Notes under the pieces: generated by a model
Told to the model about the DNA's origin: nothing
The model's input: only the letters and a program-made list of their open reading frames with translations
Database searches by the model: none
NCBI RefSeq assembly: GCF_002797855.1
Contig: NZ_PGFB01000004.1
Coordinates: 248,001 to 312,000 of the forward strand
Source of the DNA: Compostimonas suwonensis
Lineage (GTDB): Bacteria > Actinomycetota > Actinomycetes > Actinomycetales > Microbacteriaceae
DNA: 64,000 nucleotides
Reading direction: 5' to 3'
Part shown: in pieces, positions 25,134 through 36,000 of the stretch
Numbering within the stretch: position 1 is the stretch's first letter
How the letters are laid out: each line of letters opens with the position of its first letter
Made by a program: the position numbers and the translations under genes

Positions 25134-27532
25134 CTCCGTCGTCCCGTCTTCCGGCCCGTGGCCGTGCTCCGGCCCGTGCTCGTGCCGCTCCTACCAGAGT
25201 AGCCACCCAGCGAGCGCAGCGAGACGAGCGCGCGCAGACGCTGCCACCGGGTCTTGTGCGCGCCGAGCCAGCGACGCAGCTCGTCGACGGCGAGCCAGAC
25301 CTGCGAGGCGTCGTGGTCGCTCGTCGCGTCGGGCGAGAAGTCGGCGCGGTCGCTCACCGAGGCGAGCACGAGCGGCCGCATCCCGCCCACGGTCGCGGCG
25401 ATCTCGCTGCGCGTCGCCGAGGGCGGCGGCTCGAAGCCGTGGTCGACGGCCGCGTCGGCGAACTCGCGCCAGGCCCCGTCGATCCGGCCGACCGGATCGT
25501 CGACCGTTCGCCGCAGACGCCGACGCCGCACCTTCGCGATGATCACCGCGAGAAACGGCGAGACGAGGATCGCGAGGGCGAGCAGGCTCCAGCCGCCGAT
25601 CGTGAGCACGGCCAGCAGGATCGCGAGGAAGGTGTCCGGCGCAGGCGGCGGATCCTCCTCGCTGTTGCGCGGCGGGGTGTCGTCCTGCTCCCGGTTGGTC
25701 TCCTCCGGCGGCGGGTCGACGACCGATTGCGGCCTGGCCACCTGGGTCGCCTCGTCGGGCTGCTTCTCGGGGATGTCGCGCAGCGCCGGGTTGGGATCGA
25801 TCGTGACCCACCCCCGCGCGCTGTCCTGCACCTCGATCCAGGCCGAGATGTCGGCGCCGGTGAGAGTCACCGGCCCGCCGTCCGAAGCGGATGCCGCGGC
25901 ATCCGCCCTCGCGACCGCCGGCGAGCTCGGGTCGAAGCCGATCACCACCCGGGCGGGGAAGCCGAGCTTGCGCGCCATGATCGCGGCGAGCACGGCGTAC
26001 TGCTCCTGGTCGCCGAGCATGGGCACCTCGGTGAGCAGCTGCCGGAGCCGGTCGACGCTGTGGCCGGACCGGCTCGCGGGTTCGTTCTCGGCCACGCCGT
26101 GGCTGATGTAGCCGTCGCTCGCGAGGAAGGCGAGCGCGGCCGCGAGCTTGCCGCCGGGCGTCTGCTGGCCGGCCGTCACGTCGTCGAGCACCGTCGCGAG
26201 TTCGTCGGGGACCTCCCCGAGGGCGGGCAGCACCGCGTCGCCGGGTTCGAGGGAGCCCGCGCCGTCCGCCCCCACGGCGGGCAGCACGATCGAGCGGGCC
26301 GAGTAGGCGTCGCCCGCGGCGAGGCCGCCGACCACGACGCCCGTTCCCGTGAGGTCGTTGTAGTAGAAGGCGTCGCCGAGACGCTCGGCACGCGGGCCCT
26401 GGAACTCGATCTGCTCGAGCTGGCCGATGCCCGGCACCCACACCCCGGAGTACGCGTCGACGGTGACCTCGATCTGCGCCTGCTCGCCGCTGAGCGCCGA
26501 CTGGTCGAGCTGGTAGGGAACCCGGGCGAACGAGCCCGAGTCGCTCTGCGGGTCGCCGCCGCCGACCGCGTAGACGATGCCGTCGTAGCTGTCCATCGTC
26601 GCGATGCGCAGGCGTCCGCCCTCGGGAAGCCCGGCGACCGTGAGCATCGGCTCGGTCGACCGCTCCGCCTGCAGGTAGCTGCGAAAGCCGGCGAGCGGGC
26701 TCGGGTAGGCCCGCGGGTCGAAGGGCTGCTCGACGTGGCTGCGCACGACGTCGCGCTCGGTGGTCGTGGCGACGGCGACCGTCGCCCCCGCACCCGCGAC
26801 GACCGCGACGGCGACCACGAGCACCGCGCCGACGGCCGTGCGCGCTCCCCCGGTGCGCCGGTCGGTCAGGGGAGACGTCGACTGCTCGGCCAGGCGCCGG
26901 ATGGCCGCCGCACGTCTCTGCCAGCGCAGGGCGACGACCCAGCCCAGCAGGACGACGAGCAGCGCGAGCCCCTGCAGCACGGGCGCGAGCACGCTCTGGG
27001 GCCCGAACGCGATCCCCACGAGGAAGACGACCACGGGCGGCACGGCCGCGAGCTCCCGGTAGCGGGATCGCAGCGCGATCGTGAGCGAGACGACGCTCGC
27101 CCCGAAGACCACGACGAGGGCGGGCACGAGCAGAGCCTGATAGTCGCCCACCGGCACCGAGATGGTGACGAGCTGCTTCCAGCCGAGCGCGGTCGCGGCC
27201 AGCAGGTCGAGGATGCCGCCCGGCGTCGGCAGAACACCCGCGACGGCCTCGCTCGGGATCGCGAGCGGCACGCCCATCACGAGGTAGGCGAGCACGCTCA
27301 CGACGACGACGAGGTACGACGGCCAGCGGAACACGGCCCCGAGGATCGCGATGACGACTCCGACGACCGCGGCGACCGCCACGAGCACGAGGAAGGAGCC
27401 GTCGCGGTAGATCGGCCAGAGCGTCGAGGAGGAGACGGCGACGGCGAGCAGGGTCGCGAGCGCGTTCGCGATCACGAAGCCCACCGGCATCCGGGGTCTT
27501 CTCGCTCGGCGGCGCGGGCGCAACGCGGTCAT
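25130..27532 (-). CDS. Transglutaminase-fold membrane protein lacking catalytic residues
   Basis: The protein (800 residues) has a bundle of about six TM helices in the first 210 residues, another TM near 225-250, an extracytoplasmic part and a TM helix near 640. A cytoplasmic tail (DUF4129-like) follows. The extracytoplasmic part holds a transglutaminase-like core. Where active members have GDCEQ this one has GDQEQ with Gln509 in place of Cys, and the His of HAWVE is Ser563 (ISAWIEV); only the Asp (Asp579) is kept. It is therefore predicted to be inactive as a peptidase or crosslinker and may be a binding scaffold. It overlaps both neighbours by 4 bases in the common MoxR-DUF58-transglutaminase arrangement. 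Confidence 0.85.
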   Translation of the reverse strand: MTALRPRRRARRPRMPVGFVIANALATLLAVAVSSSTLWPIYRDGSFLVLVAVAAVVGVVIAILGAVFRWPSYLVVVVSVLAYLVMGVPLAIPSEAVAGVLPTPGGILDLLAATALGWKQLVTISVPVGDYQALLVPALVVVFGASVVSLTIALRSRYRELAAVPPVVVFLVGIAFGPQSVLAPVLQGLALLVVLLGWVVALRWQRRAAAIRRLAEQSTSPLTDRRTGGARTAVGAVLVVAVAVVAGAGATVAVATTTERDVVRSHVEQPFDPRAYPSPLAGFRSYLQAERSTEPMLTVAGLPEGGRLRIATMDSYDGIVYAVGGGDPQSDSGSFARVPYQLDQSALSGEQAQIEVTVDAYSGVWVPGIGQLEQIEFQGPRAERLGDAFYYNDLTGTGVVVGGLAAGDAYSARSIVLPAVGADGAGSLEPGDAVLPALGEVPDELATVLDDVTAGQQTPGGKLAAALAFLASDGYISHGVAENEPASRSGHSVDRLRQLLTEVPMLGDQEQYAVLAAIMARKLGFPARVVIGFDPSSPAVARADAAASASDGGPVTLTGADISAWIEVQDSARGWVTIDPNPALRDIPEKQPDEATQVARPQSVVDPPPEETNREQDDTPPRNSEEDPPPAPDTFLAILLAVLTIGGWSLLALAILVSPFLAVIIAKVRRRRLRRTVDDPVGRIDGAWREFADAAVDHGFEPPPSATRSEIAATVGGMRPLVLASVSDRADFSPDATSDHDASQVWLAVDELRRWLGAHKTRWQRLRALVSLRSLGGYSGRSGTSTGRSTATGRKTGRRR

Positions 27533-28998
27533 ACGGCCGCTGCCCTCGCGAGGGACTTCTGCAGGTCTTCGAGGTAGCCGATGGTCACGACGCTCAGCTC
27601 GGCGATGCGGCGCAGGCTCGGCGTGATGCCCGGGTCGCAGACGACGGCGACCACCTCGACGCCGAGCGGGAAGCGCATGGATGCCGCACGCAGCTGGGCG
27701 CCCGTGACCGTCGACCCGCAGACGAGGAAGGCGACGGACACCCCCGCCACGTCGTCGGCCGCGACCCGCGCGAGGTCGGCGAGCGGGAGCGCCGTGTCGT
27801 CGGACTCGACGAGGCTCAGGTCGTCGAGCAGGCTCGTGCGGCTCATGGTGCGCAGCGGCTTGAGCGCGAAGACCGTGCGCTTGGCGAACTCCGGCGTCTT
27901 CTCGCTCACCACGACGGCGAGGGTGCGCGAGTCGCGGATGGCGCGCACCCCGAGCGAGCCGGCGACGCTCACGGCGAGCTCGAACTCCTCGTCGCTCGCG
28001 AAGTCGCCGTTCGAGAGGCTGAGCGCGACGATGAGGTGGCTGCGGCGGGTCTCCTCGAACTGGCGCACCATGTAGGTTCCCGTGCGCGCCGTGCTCTTCC
28101 AGTGGATGTTGCGGCGCTCGTCTCCGGGCAGGTACTCCCTGAGGGCGTGGAACGACATGTCGTTGCTCGTCACGTCGCGCGTCGAGCTGCCCTCGAGGTC
28201 GCGCAGCAGCCCCGTGCTCGTGCTCGGGATCGAGATCGTGCGCGGGTGCACGTAGAGGTCGTGGGCGACCTCCCAGACGAGCTCGCGACGCAGCAGCCCG
28301 ACCGGGTCGCCGCGCACGGTGCGCACGGGGCCGATGGGGATGACGCCGCGGTGCGAGGTCGGCACGAGAAAGACGTCGGAGTACTCGGCCCCGCCGGCGA
28401 GGCTCGGCATCGCGAACTCGGCGAGCCCCTCGCCCACCGGGATCTCGATCGTGACGCCCGTGGCACGACGACGCGAGGGGTTGGTGACGACGATCTCGGC
28501 CGCGGCCGTCTCGCCGACGACGACTCGCTCGGTGGGCATACGCAGCGAGATCTCGTAGCCCGAGCGCCCGATCAGGAAGAAGAGGGCGAGGAGAACGAGG
28601 GCCAGCGCCGTCCAGGCGATCGCGAGCACCTCGATCCAGCCGAGACCGAAGCCCGCGGCGAAGCCCAGCACGAGAACGGCGAGGATCGCCCAGCCGAGCG
28701 CGGTGACGACGGAGCCGACCGCGCGGGCCGCCGTCGCGAGGGCGGCGCCGACCTTCCGGCTCGTGCGCACGACGGCGACGATCGCGTCGGCGAGCACCCC
28801 GTCGCGCGCGCCGACGATGCGGGTGCGGGCGTTGCTCGGCATCGAGGTGGAGGTCGAGAACCCCGTGTCGAAGCGGCCGGCGGTGCGCGACCGCGTCGAC
28901 CCGCCCCGCGAGCCCGCCGAGGTCTTCGCGGCGCGGGAGGCGGTGTCCTTGCGGGGTGCGGCATCCTTGCGCGAGGCGGCGTCGCTGCGCGAGCTCAC
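27529..28998 (-). CDS. DUF58 domain protein
   Basis: This 489-residue protein has a basic Ser/Arg/Lys/Ala-rich N-terminal tail of about 75 residues, unusually long for the family. Two TM helices follow (about 95-150), then an extracytoplasmic-type beta domain and the DUF58 signature with DERRNIHWKSTARTGTY and VRQFEETRRSH. DUF58 proteins carry a VWA-like fold and form operons with MoxR ATPases, which are thought to act as chaperones for VWA partners. Start and stop overlap the flanking genes by 4 bases. The N-terminal repeats of SRxDAASRKDAAPRKD type may be a disordered phosphorylation or tethering region. Confidence 0.88.
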   Translation of the reverse strand: MSSRSDAASRKDAAPRKDTASRAAKTSAGSRGGSTRSRTAGRFDTGFSTSTSMPSNARTRIVGARDGVLADAIVAVVRTSRKVGAALATAARAVGSVVTALGWAILAVLVLGFAAGFGLGWIEVLAIAWTALALVLLALFFLIGRSGYEISLRMPTERVVVGETAAAEIVVTNPSRRRATGVTIEIPVGEGLAEFAMPSLAGGAEYSDVFLVPTSHRGVIPIGPVRTVRGDPVGLLRRELVWEVAHDLYVHPRTISIPSTSTGLLRDLEGSSTRDVTSNDMSFHALREYLPGDERRNIHWKSTARTGTYMVRQFEETRRSHLIVALSLSNGDFASDEEFELAVSVAGSLGVRAIRDSRTLAVVVSEKTPEFAKRTVFALKPLRTMSRTSLLDDLSLVESDDTALPLADLARVAADDVAGVSVAFLVCGSTVTGAQLRAASMRFPLGVEVVAVVCDPGITPSLRRIAELSVVTIGYLEDLQKSLARAAAV

Positions 28999-30023
28999 CC
29001 GGCCGGCCGTTCGCTGGGCGGCGGGGTCTCGATGAGGATCTGGGCGACGATGCCGGAGGCCGTGGCCCCGTCGAACTCGGCCTCGGGGTCGAGCACCAGC
29101 CGGTGGGCGAGCACGGGCTCGGCGAGCGCCTTGACGTCGTCGGGCACGACGTAGTGCCGTCCGTTCGAGGCGGCGAGCGTCTTCGCCGTGCGGATGAGCG
29201 CGAGGGCGCCGCGCACGCTCGCGCCGAGCCTCACCTCGGTGGCCTGCCGGCTCGCCTCGACGAGGCGCGCGACGTAGTCGTTGATGGTCGGGTCGACGTG
29301 CACGGTCTTGGCCATGCCCGCCATCTCGACGACGGTCGCCGCGGGGATGATCGCGGGCACCACGATGTCGTGGGCGCTGCGCACCGAGCCCTCGAGGATC
29401 TTGATGGTCGAGTCGTGGTCGGGGTAGCCGATCGAGGTGCGCAGCAGGAAGCGGTCGAGCTGGGCCTCCGGCAGCCGGTAGGTGCCGGCCTGCTCGATGG
29501 GGTTCTGGGTCGCGATGACCATAAACGGCTTGCCGACCGGGTGCGAGTGTCCGTCGACCGTGACGCGCCCCTCCTCCATGACCTCGAGGAGGGCGGACTG
29601 GGTCTTCGGGCTGGCCCGGTTGATCTCGTCGGCGAGCACGATGTTCGCGAAGACGGGGCCCTTGTGGAACTCGAAGGCCGAGCTGCGCTGGTCGTAGATG
29701 CTCACGCCCGTGATGTCGCCCGGCAGCAGGTCGGGGGTGAACTGCACCCGGCTCGTCGTGCCCTGCACGCTCTGCGCCATGGCGCGCGCGAGCGAGGTCT
29801 TGCCCGTGCCCGGCACGTCTTCGAGCAGCAGGTGGCCTTCGCTCAGAAGCGCCGCGAACGAGAGCCGGATGACGTGGTTCTTGCCGAGCAGCACGGCCTC
29901 GACCCCCGTCACGAGGCGCTCGAACACGTCTGCGAACCAGCTCGCCTGCTCCGAGGTCATGGACGCGGGGGTCGGAGGCGCAGAGTTCGTGGGCACCGAG
30001 TTGGGCACTGAGGTCGTGGGCAT
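28995..30023 (-). CDS. MoxR-family AAA+ ATPase
   Basis: The 342-residue AAA+ protein has Walker A EDVPGTGKTSLARA, Walker B VLADEINRASPKTQSALLEVMEE, sensor 1 ATQNPIEQAGTYRLPEAQLDRF and a C-terminal lid domain, all typical of MoxR. Such ATPases are believed to remodel or mature VWA/DUF58 partner proteins. The ATG at 30023 sits in TAATG, overlapping the stop of the giant surface-protein gene by one base. That decides the start over the much longer frame, which is a shadow. A roughly 25-residue Thr/Pro/Ser-rich N-terminus precedes the AAA domain. Confidence 0.93.
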   Translation of the reverse strand: MPTTSVPNSVPTNSAPPTPASMTSEQASWFADVFERLVTGVEAVLLGKNHVIRLSFAALLSEGHLLLEDVPGTGKTSLARAMAQSVQGTTSRVQFTPDLLPGDITGVSIYDQRSSAFEFHKGPVFANIVLADEINRASPKTQSALLEVMEEGRVTVDGHSHPVGKPFMVIATQNPIEQAGTYRLPEAQLDRFLLRTSIGYPDHDSTIKILEGSVRSAHDIVVPAIIPAATVVEMAGMAKTVHVDPTINDYVARLVEASRQATEVRLGASVRGALALIRTAKTLAASNGRHYVVPDDVKALAEPVLAHRLVLDPEAEFDGATASGIVAQILIETPPPSERPAG

Positions 30024-33000
30024 TAGAGGTGCTCTCCAGTGTCGGGGGTGTAGTAGCGGTAGGTGTGGCCGTCGATCCTCACATCGAACCAGGTGCGCGG
30101 CTCCGGGGCCGGCACGGGCTCGGTCTCCGTCGGCGGCTCCTCGTTCGGATCGGTGTTCGGGTCGGCGGGGTCTGCGGGATCGGGCGGATCGTTCGGCTCG
30201 GGCGGCAACGGGGCGACGGTCAGCACGCAGGATGTCGCGGTCGCACTGCCCGTGGCCTCCTCGCCGTCGACACCGCAACTGTAGCCGGGAACGGCCGCTC
30301 CGTTGCCCGGGTCGCCCGTCCACGACCAGGTGGCCGTGCCGACGCCCGTCGCCCCGTCGATCGTGTAGGCGTAGCGCAGGCCGTCGGGCTCGAAGGTGTA
30401 GGACGCCGGGGCGGAGAAGGGCCCCGACCAGGTCTGCGAGCAGATGTCGACGACGAAGTTGCGGCATCCGCGGATCTCGAACTGGAACTGCTCGCCGTAG
30501 CCGACGCCCAGCAGCTCGCGCGGGAACGAGCCCTCGCCCACCGTGACCCCGCTGCCGGTCTGGCCGACCCTGCGGATCTGGTAGCTGTCGGCCGAGGGCG
30601 AGAGCCGGTCGAGGCGGAACTCGAGGGTCTTGCCGCGCGGCACCAGCTGGCCGTCGGCCTCCCGGATGGGGCCCGAGGTCGGCCGCGTCACCTGCGTGGC
30701 GACGCTCGTGGCGGTGCAGCCTGAGCGGTTGTACCCCCAGACGACGAAGTAGTAGGTGGCGTCGTCCTGCCCCAGGCCGTCGAAGGTGACCGAGCCGCCG
30801 TTGCCCCGCCCGCTCGTCTTCTGGTCGAGCACGGATCCGCCCTGCGCGGGCGGCCTCACCGTGCCGGGGGCCGGCGAGCTCACGGCGCAGGCCTGCGCGC
30901 CCGAGGGAACGCTGCCGCCCGAGAGACGCTGGGCGTAGTAGCCGATCATGGGGTCGCCGTTGGGGTCGAAGCCGCTCCAGCTGAGCGTCACCGAGTCGGA
31001 GCCGTAGTTCGCGCTCGCACTCAGGCTGCCCGGCTTCGGCGGCCCGAACGGCGTTCCGCTGCCCGAGGCCGTCTTCCACACCGAGAACGCCGGGAATGCC
31101 TCGTTGCGGGCGCTCACCGTGAAGGTCGCGCTCGCCCCGTTCTGCAGCCCGCCGACATCCACCGAGCACCGCTCGGCGCAGCGGCTCGGAGCGACGGAGT
31201 CGATGGGCGAGCCGTTGAGGCTCAGCACGTAGACGTTCACCGGGCTCGCGCCCGCCGGTGCCGGCACGGCGTTCCAGCTGAGCCGCAGGCCGCCGTCGAG
31301 CGGGTCACCGCGCAGCCCCGTGGCCTCCTCGGGCACGATGTCCGACCAGATCGCGTCGGCGAGCGAGACGGGGTCCGAGAGCCCGATGCCGTTCTTCGCG
31401 CGCACCTCGAAGCGCACCGCGTTGCCCTCGCCGTTGCCGGGGGTCGCGATGGGGCAGGTCGTCGCCTGGCACGTCGTCGTGCTCACGAGCTGCCCGCTGT
31501 CGCGACGGAGGACGGCCACCTCGTATCCCTCGATCGGCGAGTTGTTCGCGGCGCCCGCGGTGAAGGCGATCGTCACCTGGCGGTCGGCGTACCCGGTCAC
31601 CCGCAGATTGGAGATCGGCTCCGGCCTGTCTTGCACCGAGATGCGCACGGTGCCCCATGCGAAGCGGTCGGGATCCCCGGTCGCGTCGGCGACCTGGTAC
31701 TGCAGGTTGGTATCGGCCGCGACGGCGTCCGGAGAGACCGTGACCGCGAGGGTGCTCTTGTCGGCGCTCGGCACGACCCGCACCCCGGCCGGCAGCCCGG
31801 CGGCGTCGAGGCCGCGCACCGCGTTGACCGTGAGCGGGGTGTCGGGGAAGGGGTTGGTCGCGCTGTCGTTGGCGAGCACCGCGATCGTCGTCGTCCGCCC
31901 GCGCGGCGCGATCTGGCTGTCGGAGGCCGGCACGGCGAGCGGCCGGGTCGAGGGCACGACCCGCAGATCGATCCGGCCGGCCTTGCCCTCGTTGATGCCG
32001 TCCCGTACGCCGAGGGTCATCGCGGTGCGCGTGTTCTTGGGAGTGCTCTCCTCGGCGCGCAGGGTGAGCCGCTGGCCGTCGAGCGACCAGGTGAAGCCCG
32101 CGGGCGTGGGGTCGAGGATCGAGTAGGCGAGCTCGTCGAGGTCGTCGGGGTACGGGTAGCTCGTGAGCTTGGTGAGCTCGATGGTCTTCTGCTCGCCCGG
32201 CTCGAAGTCGATGACGCCGCCGCTGAAGGCCGGCGGCTGATTCTCGCGCGGCGTCACGGTGATGGGCAGCACGAGCGTCGCCGTGCGGCCGTCGGGATCG
32301 TCGGCCGAGTCGCCGTCGGTGACCTCGAACGAGATGGATGCCGGGCCGTAGTACTTGTCCGCGCTCGTGAACCTCAGCGTGCCCTCGTCGGCCACGAGCT
32401 CCCCGCCGTTCGAATGCGTGGCCTGCACCTTGTTGGCATCGGTCAGGCGCACCGTGTCGCCGCCGACCGCGACGACGTACTTGTTGATGTCGATCGTGAG
32501 CGTGCTCTCGCTCGGGATCGTCAGCCGGGAGACGCCCTTGCGCAGCTGCGGCAGGGCGTCGTCGTAGCCGGGAACCCGGATGAACGCGAACGCCGTGACC
32601 TGCGGGTCGTCGGGGTGGGCGACCGCGAAGGGGATGATCTGGCTCTCGTCGCCGATCGTCACGCGCACACGCTTGTCGCCCGTGACGACGGCCGTGGAGT
32701 AGCCGGGCAGCACCGAGAGGTCGAGGCTGCGCGGCGAGCCGTCGGCGAAGAACACGTTGGCGAGCACGTCGACGTCGACCGTCTCGCGGTCGAGCACGTC
32801 GGAGAGTGTGAGCACGGTGTCGCTCGCGACCGGGCGGGCGAGCGGCGCGTCGGCGCGCACGATCACGGTCACGAAGTTGGAGCTCGTGCCGCCGCGCTCG
32901 TTCTGGATCTCGTAGATGAGGCCGTAGCGGCCCTCGGCCTCCGGCGCGGTCACGCGCACGACGTCGTCCTCGATCTCGGCGGTGATCCCGGGGGTCGTGG

Positions 33001-36000
33001 GCTCGACGGAGGTGACGCTCAGCGCGCCGTTGTCGGGATCCGAGTCGTTGTCGAGCACCTGCACCGAGACCGTGTTGCCCGGGCGCACCGAGGCCTCGTC
33101 GGCGGTCGCGATCGGGTTGCGGGCGCCCTCCATCCGTGCGCTGATGCCGACTCGCACGGTTCCCGTCGCCCGGGCGCCCAGCCCGTCGACGACCGTGTAG
33201 CTGAAGGTGTCGGTGCCCGCCGAGTACTCCCCCGCCTCGTACTCGATCCAGTCGGGGCCGACCTCGGTCACCGCGCCCTTCTCGGGCGAGGTCTCCTGGC
33301 CCAGCAGCTGCACGGAGTCGCCGTCCGGGTCGATACCCGAGAGCGGCACGGGGATGCGCACGGTCTCGCCGGCCAGCACACGGGCGATGACGGTCTTCGG
33401 CACGGGCGGGTTGTTGGTCGCGGCATCCGCCTCGCGCACCGCGATGCGCACCTCGGCGTTCGCGAACTGCCCGTCGGGCCCGCTCACTCGGTAGACGGCC
33501 GTGAAGTTGCCCGCCGTGTCGGGGGCGAGGTAGCGCAGGCGATTGCCCGAGGTGAAGAGCAGCCCGGCCCCCTGCGGCAGAGGCGTGCTGAGCTCCGGGC
33601 TCAGGGTGAGCGGGTCGTTGTCGGGGTGCTCGTCGTTGGCGAGCACGGGCACGTCGACGGAGTCGCCCACCCGCACCGAGATCGAGTCGGGGTTCGCGAT
33701 CGGGGCCTGCCGGTGCGCCGGCTGCGGGATCTGGATGATGGTGACGGTGCCCTCCGCCTCGGCGAGCCCGTTGCTCACGCGGTAGGTGAAGCTCACGGGC
33801 GCGTCGAGCGGCTTGCTGAGGGTGACCCGCAGGATGCGCTGCTCGAGCACCTCGACGCGCAGCCCCGAGGTCTCGGGCACGTTCATGACGCCCGTGATGA
33901 GCAGAACTCCCCCGGCCGGGTCGAAGTCGCCCGCGAGCACGTCGACGGTCGCCACCGACTGCTCACGGATGTAGGCGGTGTGCGGCACGGTCACGGGCTT
34001 GTCGTTCTCGTCGAGACGGTCCTCGACACTCACCCGCACCTTGCCGTTGGCGGTGATGGCGCCGTCGGTCACGGCGAAGTCGATGTAGTACTCGCCCTCG
34101 GCTGCGGCGACGAACCGGAAGGTGCCGCCGTCGTAGTCGGGCACGACCGTCACGCCGGGTTTGGCCGGGACGCTGCTCAGGCGCACCGTCCCGGTGCCGC
34201 CGCGCACGTGGGCGAGGGGTGCGATCTCGATCTCCTGGCCCGTGTAGGCGTTCGCCTCGAAGGCCTCGACGATGATGGGCACCTCGCCCGCCGGCTGCAC
34301 CGTGACGACGAGGATGCCGCTGCCCTCCGCCGTGCCGTCCGACGCCGTGAGTGCGACCTCGCGCCGCTCACCGCCCCCGCCCCCGTCGGTGAACACCACG
34401 GTGCCCTCCGGCTTGTAGCTCACCGAGTCCGTCTCGCCCGCGCTCGCGGCCGTGAGGTAGAAGGGATCGCCGTCGGGGTCGATCCAGTCGCTGAGCACCT
34501 GCGCGGTGACGCGCCCGCCCGCCTGCACGAGCGTCTTCGTGGTGCGCAGCTGCTGCGGCGGCGAGTTCTCGCCCGGCTCGCGCACCGTGACGACGACGGT
34601 CGCGGTGGCGCTCCCGCCTCGGCCGTCGGTGATCGTGTAGTCGAAGCTCAGCTGGCCGCTCGCCGTGCCGGGCAGGGTCAGCTGCACCTGCTGCTTGTCG
34701 TTGATGAGGTCGAGTGTTCCGAGCTCGACGGGCACGCCGCTCGTCTGGGCGACCACGAGCACGTCGCCGTTGGGGTCGTAGTCGTTGAGCAGAACGGGCA
34801 GCACGGTCGTGCGCCCCGGGCGGGCGCCGAACTCGTCGTCGACGGCGACGGGCGGGGCCTGGGTCTTGTCGTATTCGGGAGGCGTGTCGAGGTCGTTCTC
34901 CTCGACCTGCTGCTGGTCCTGCTGCTGCTCGATGAGGTCGTCCCAGTTGTCGATGCGCTCGCCCGCGCTCTGCACAGCCCAGGACGCCCCGCCACGGCTG
35001 TCGTTGAGCACCACGCGGTCGCCGTTGATCCTGAAGCTCAGTGCGGGGTTCGCGGGCATGCCCTCGATCTCGCTCGGGATCCCGTCGCCGTCACCGTCGC
35101 CGTCACCGCAGCGCTGCCACGCCGAGCCGTCGGACCATGCCGCGTAGAGACAGTCGCCGAGCACCGTGGGCGCAGCCGCGGCACCCGAGCGCCCCTCGAC
35201 GATCGGCCGGGGCTCGCCCCCGGCGAGCGGCACCTCGACGGCTCCGCCGTCATAGGCGACGACGACCGTGTCGCCGTGCGCAGACGGCTGCTGCACGACC
35301 GCCTGCGCCGTCGAGGGGATGAGGCCGGAGAGGTCGACGCTCGCCCCGTCGAGGTGCAGCACGCGCGCCGTGCCGTCGAGCGCTGCCCATCGCCCGCCCA
35401 CCGAGGTCACCTGGGCGTCGGCGCCCTCGATGCCCTCGAGGCTGTCGGTCGACGAGACCTCGTCGGAGTCCTGCGCGTCGACGCGGTACACCTCGCCGGC
35501 CGACGGCGACCACACCACGAGCGCGCCCTCCGGGTCGACGCTCGCGACCGAGTCGGGGTCGAAGGAGAGCGTGGGGTCGGAGCCGGCGTCGAACGACGAC
35601 AGGGTGTCGACGGACTCGATCCAGACCGAGCCGGCCGAGAAGATCACGACCCGGTCGCCCGCGAGGAAGAGTCGTGTGTCGTCGGGCGGGAGGGGTACGC
35701 TCTCCACGATCTCGGAGCTCGCGGCATCCACGATCTCGACGGTGCTGTTGCCGCTGTCGACGACGAGCACGGTCGCGCCGTCTTGCACCACGTCGATGTC
35801 GTTGCTCGCCGAGGTCACGACGCTGTTGAGCTCGAGCACCTCGGTGTTGACGCGGCCGACCGCCTGCTTCGACTCGTTGACAACCCACACCGAGGCGTCG
35901 CCGAGATCGAGCCGCTGGGCCGTGTACCCGCCGCTGGCCACAGCGACGGTCGCGACGATCGCGGCCACGAGCGACCCGCTCGTCGCCGTGGCGACGAGCG

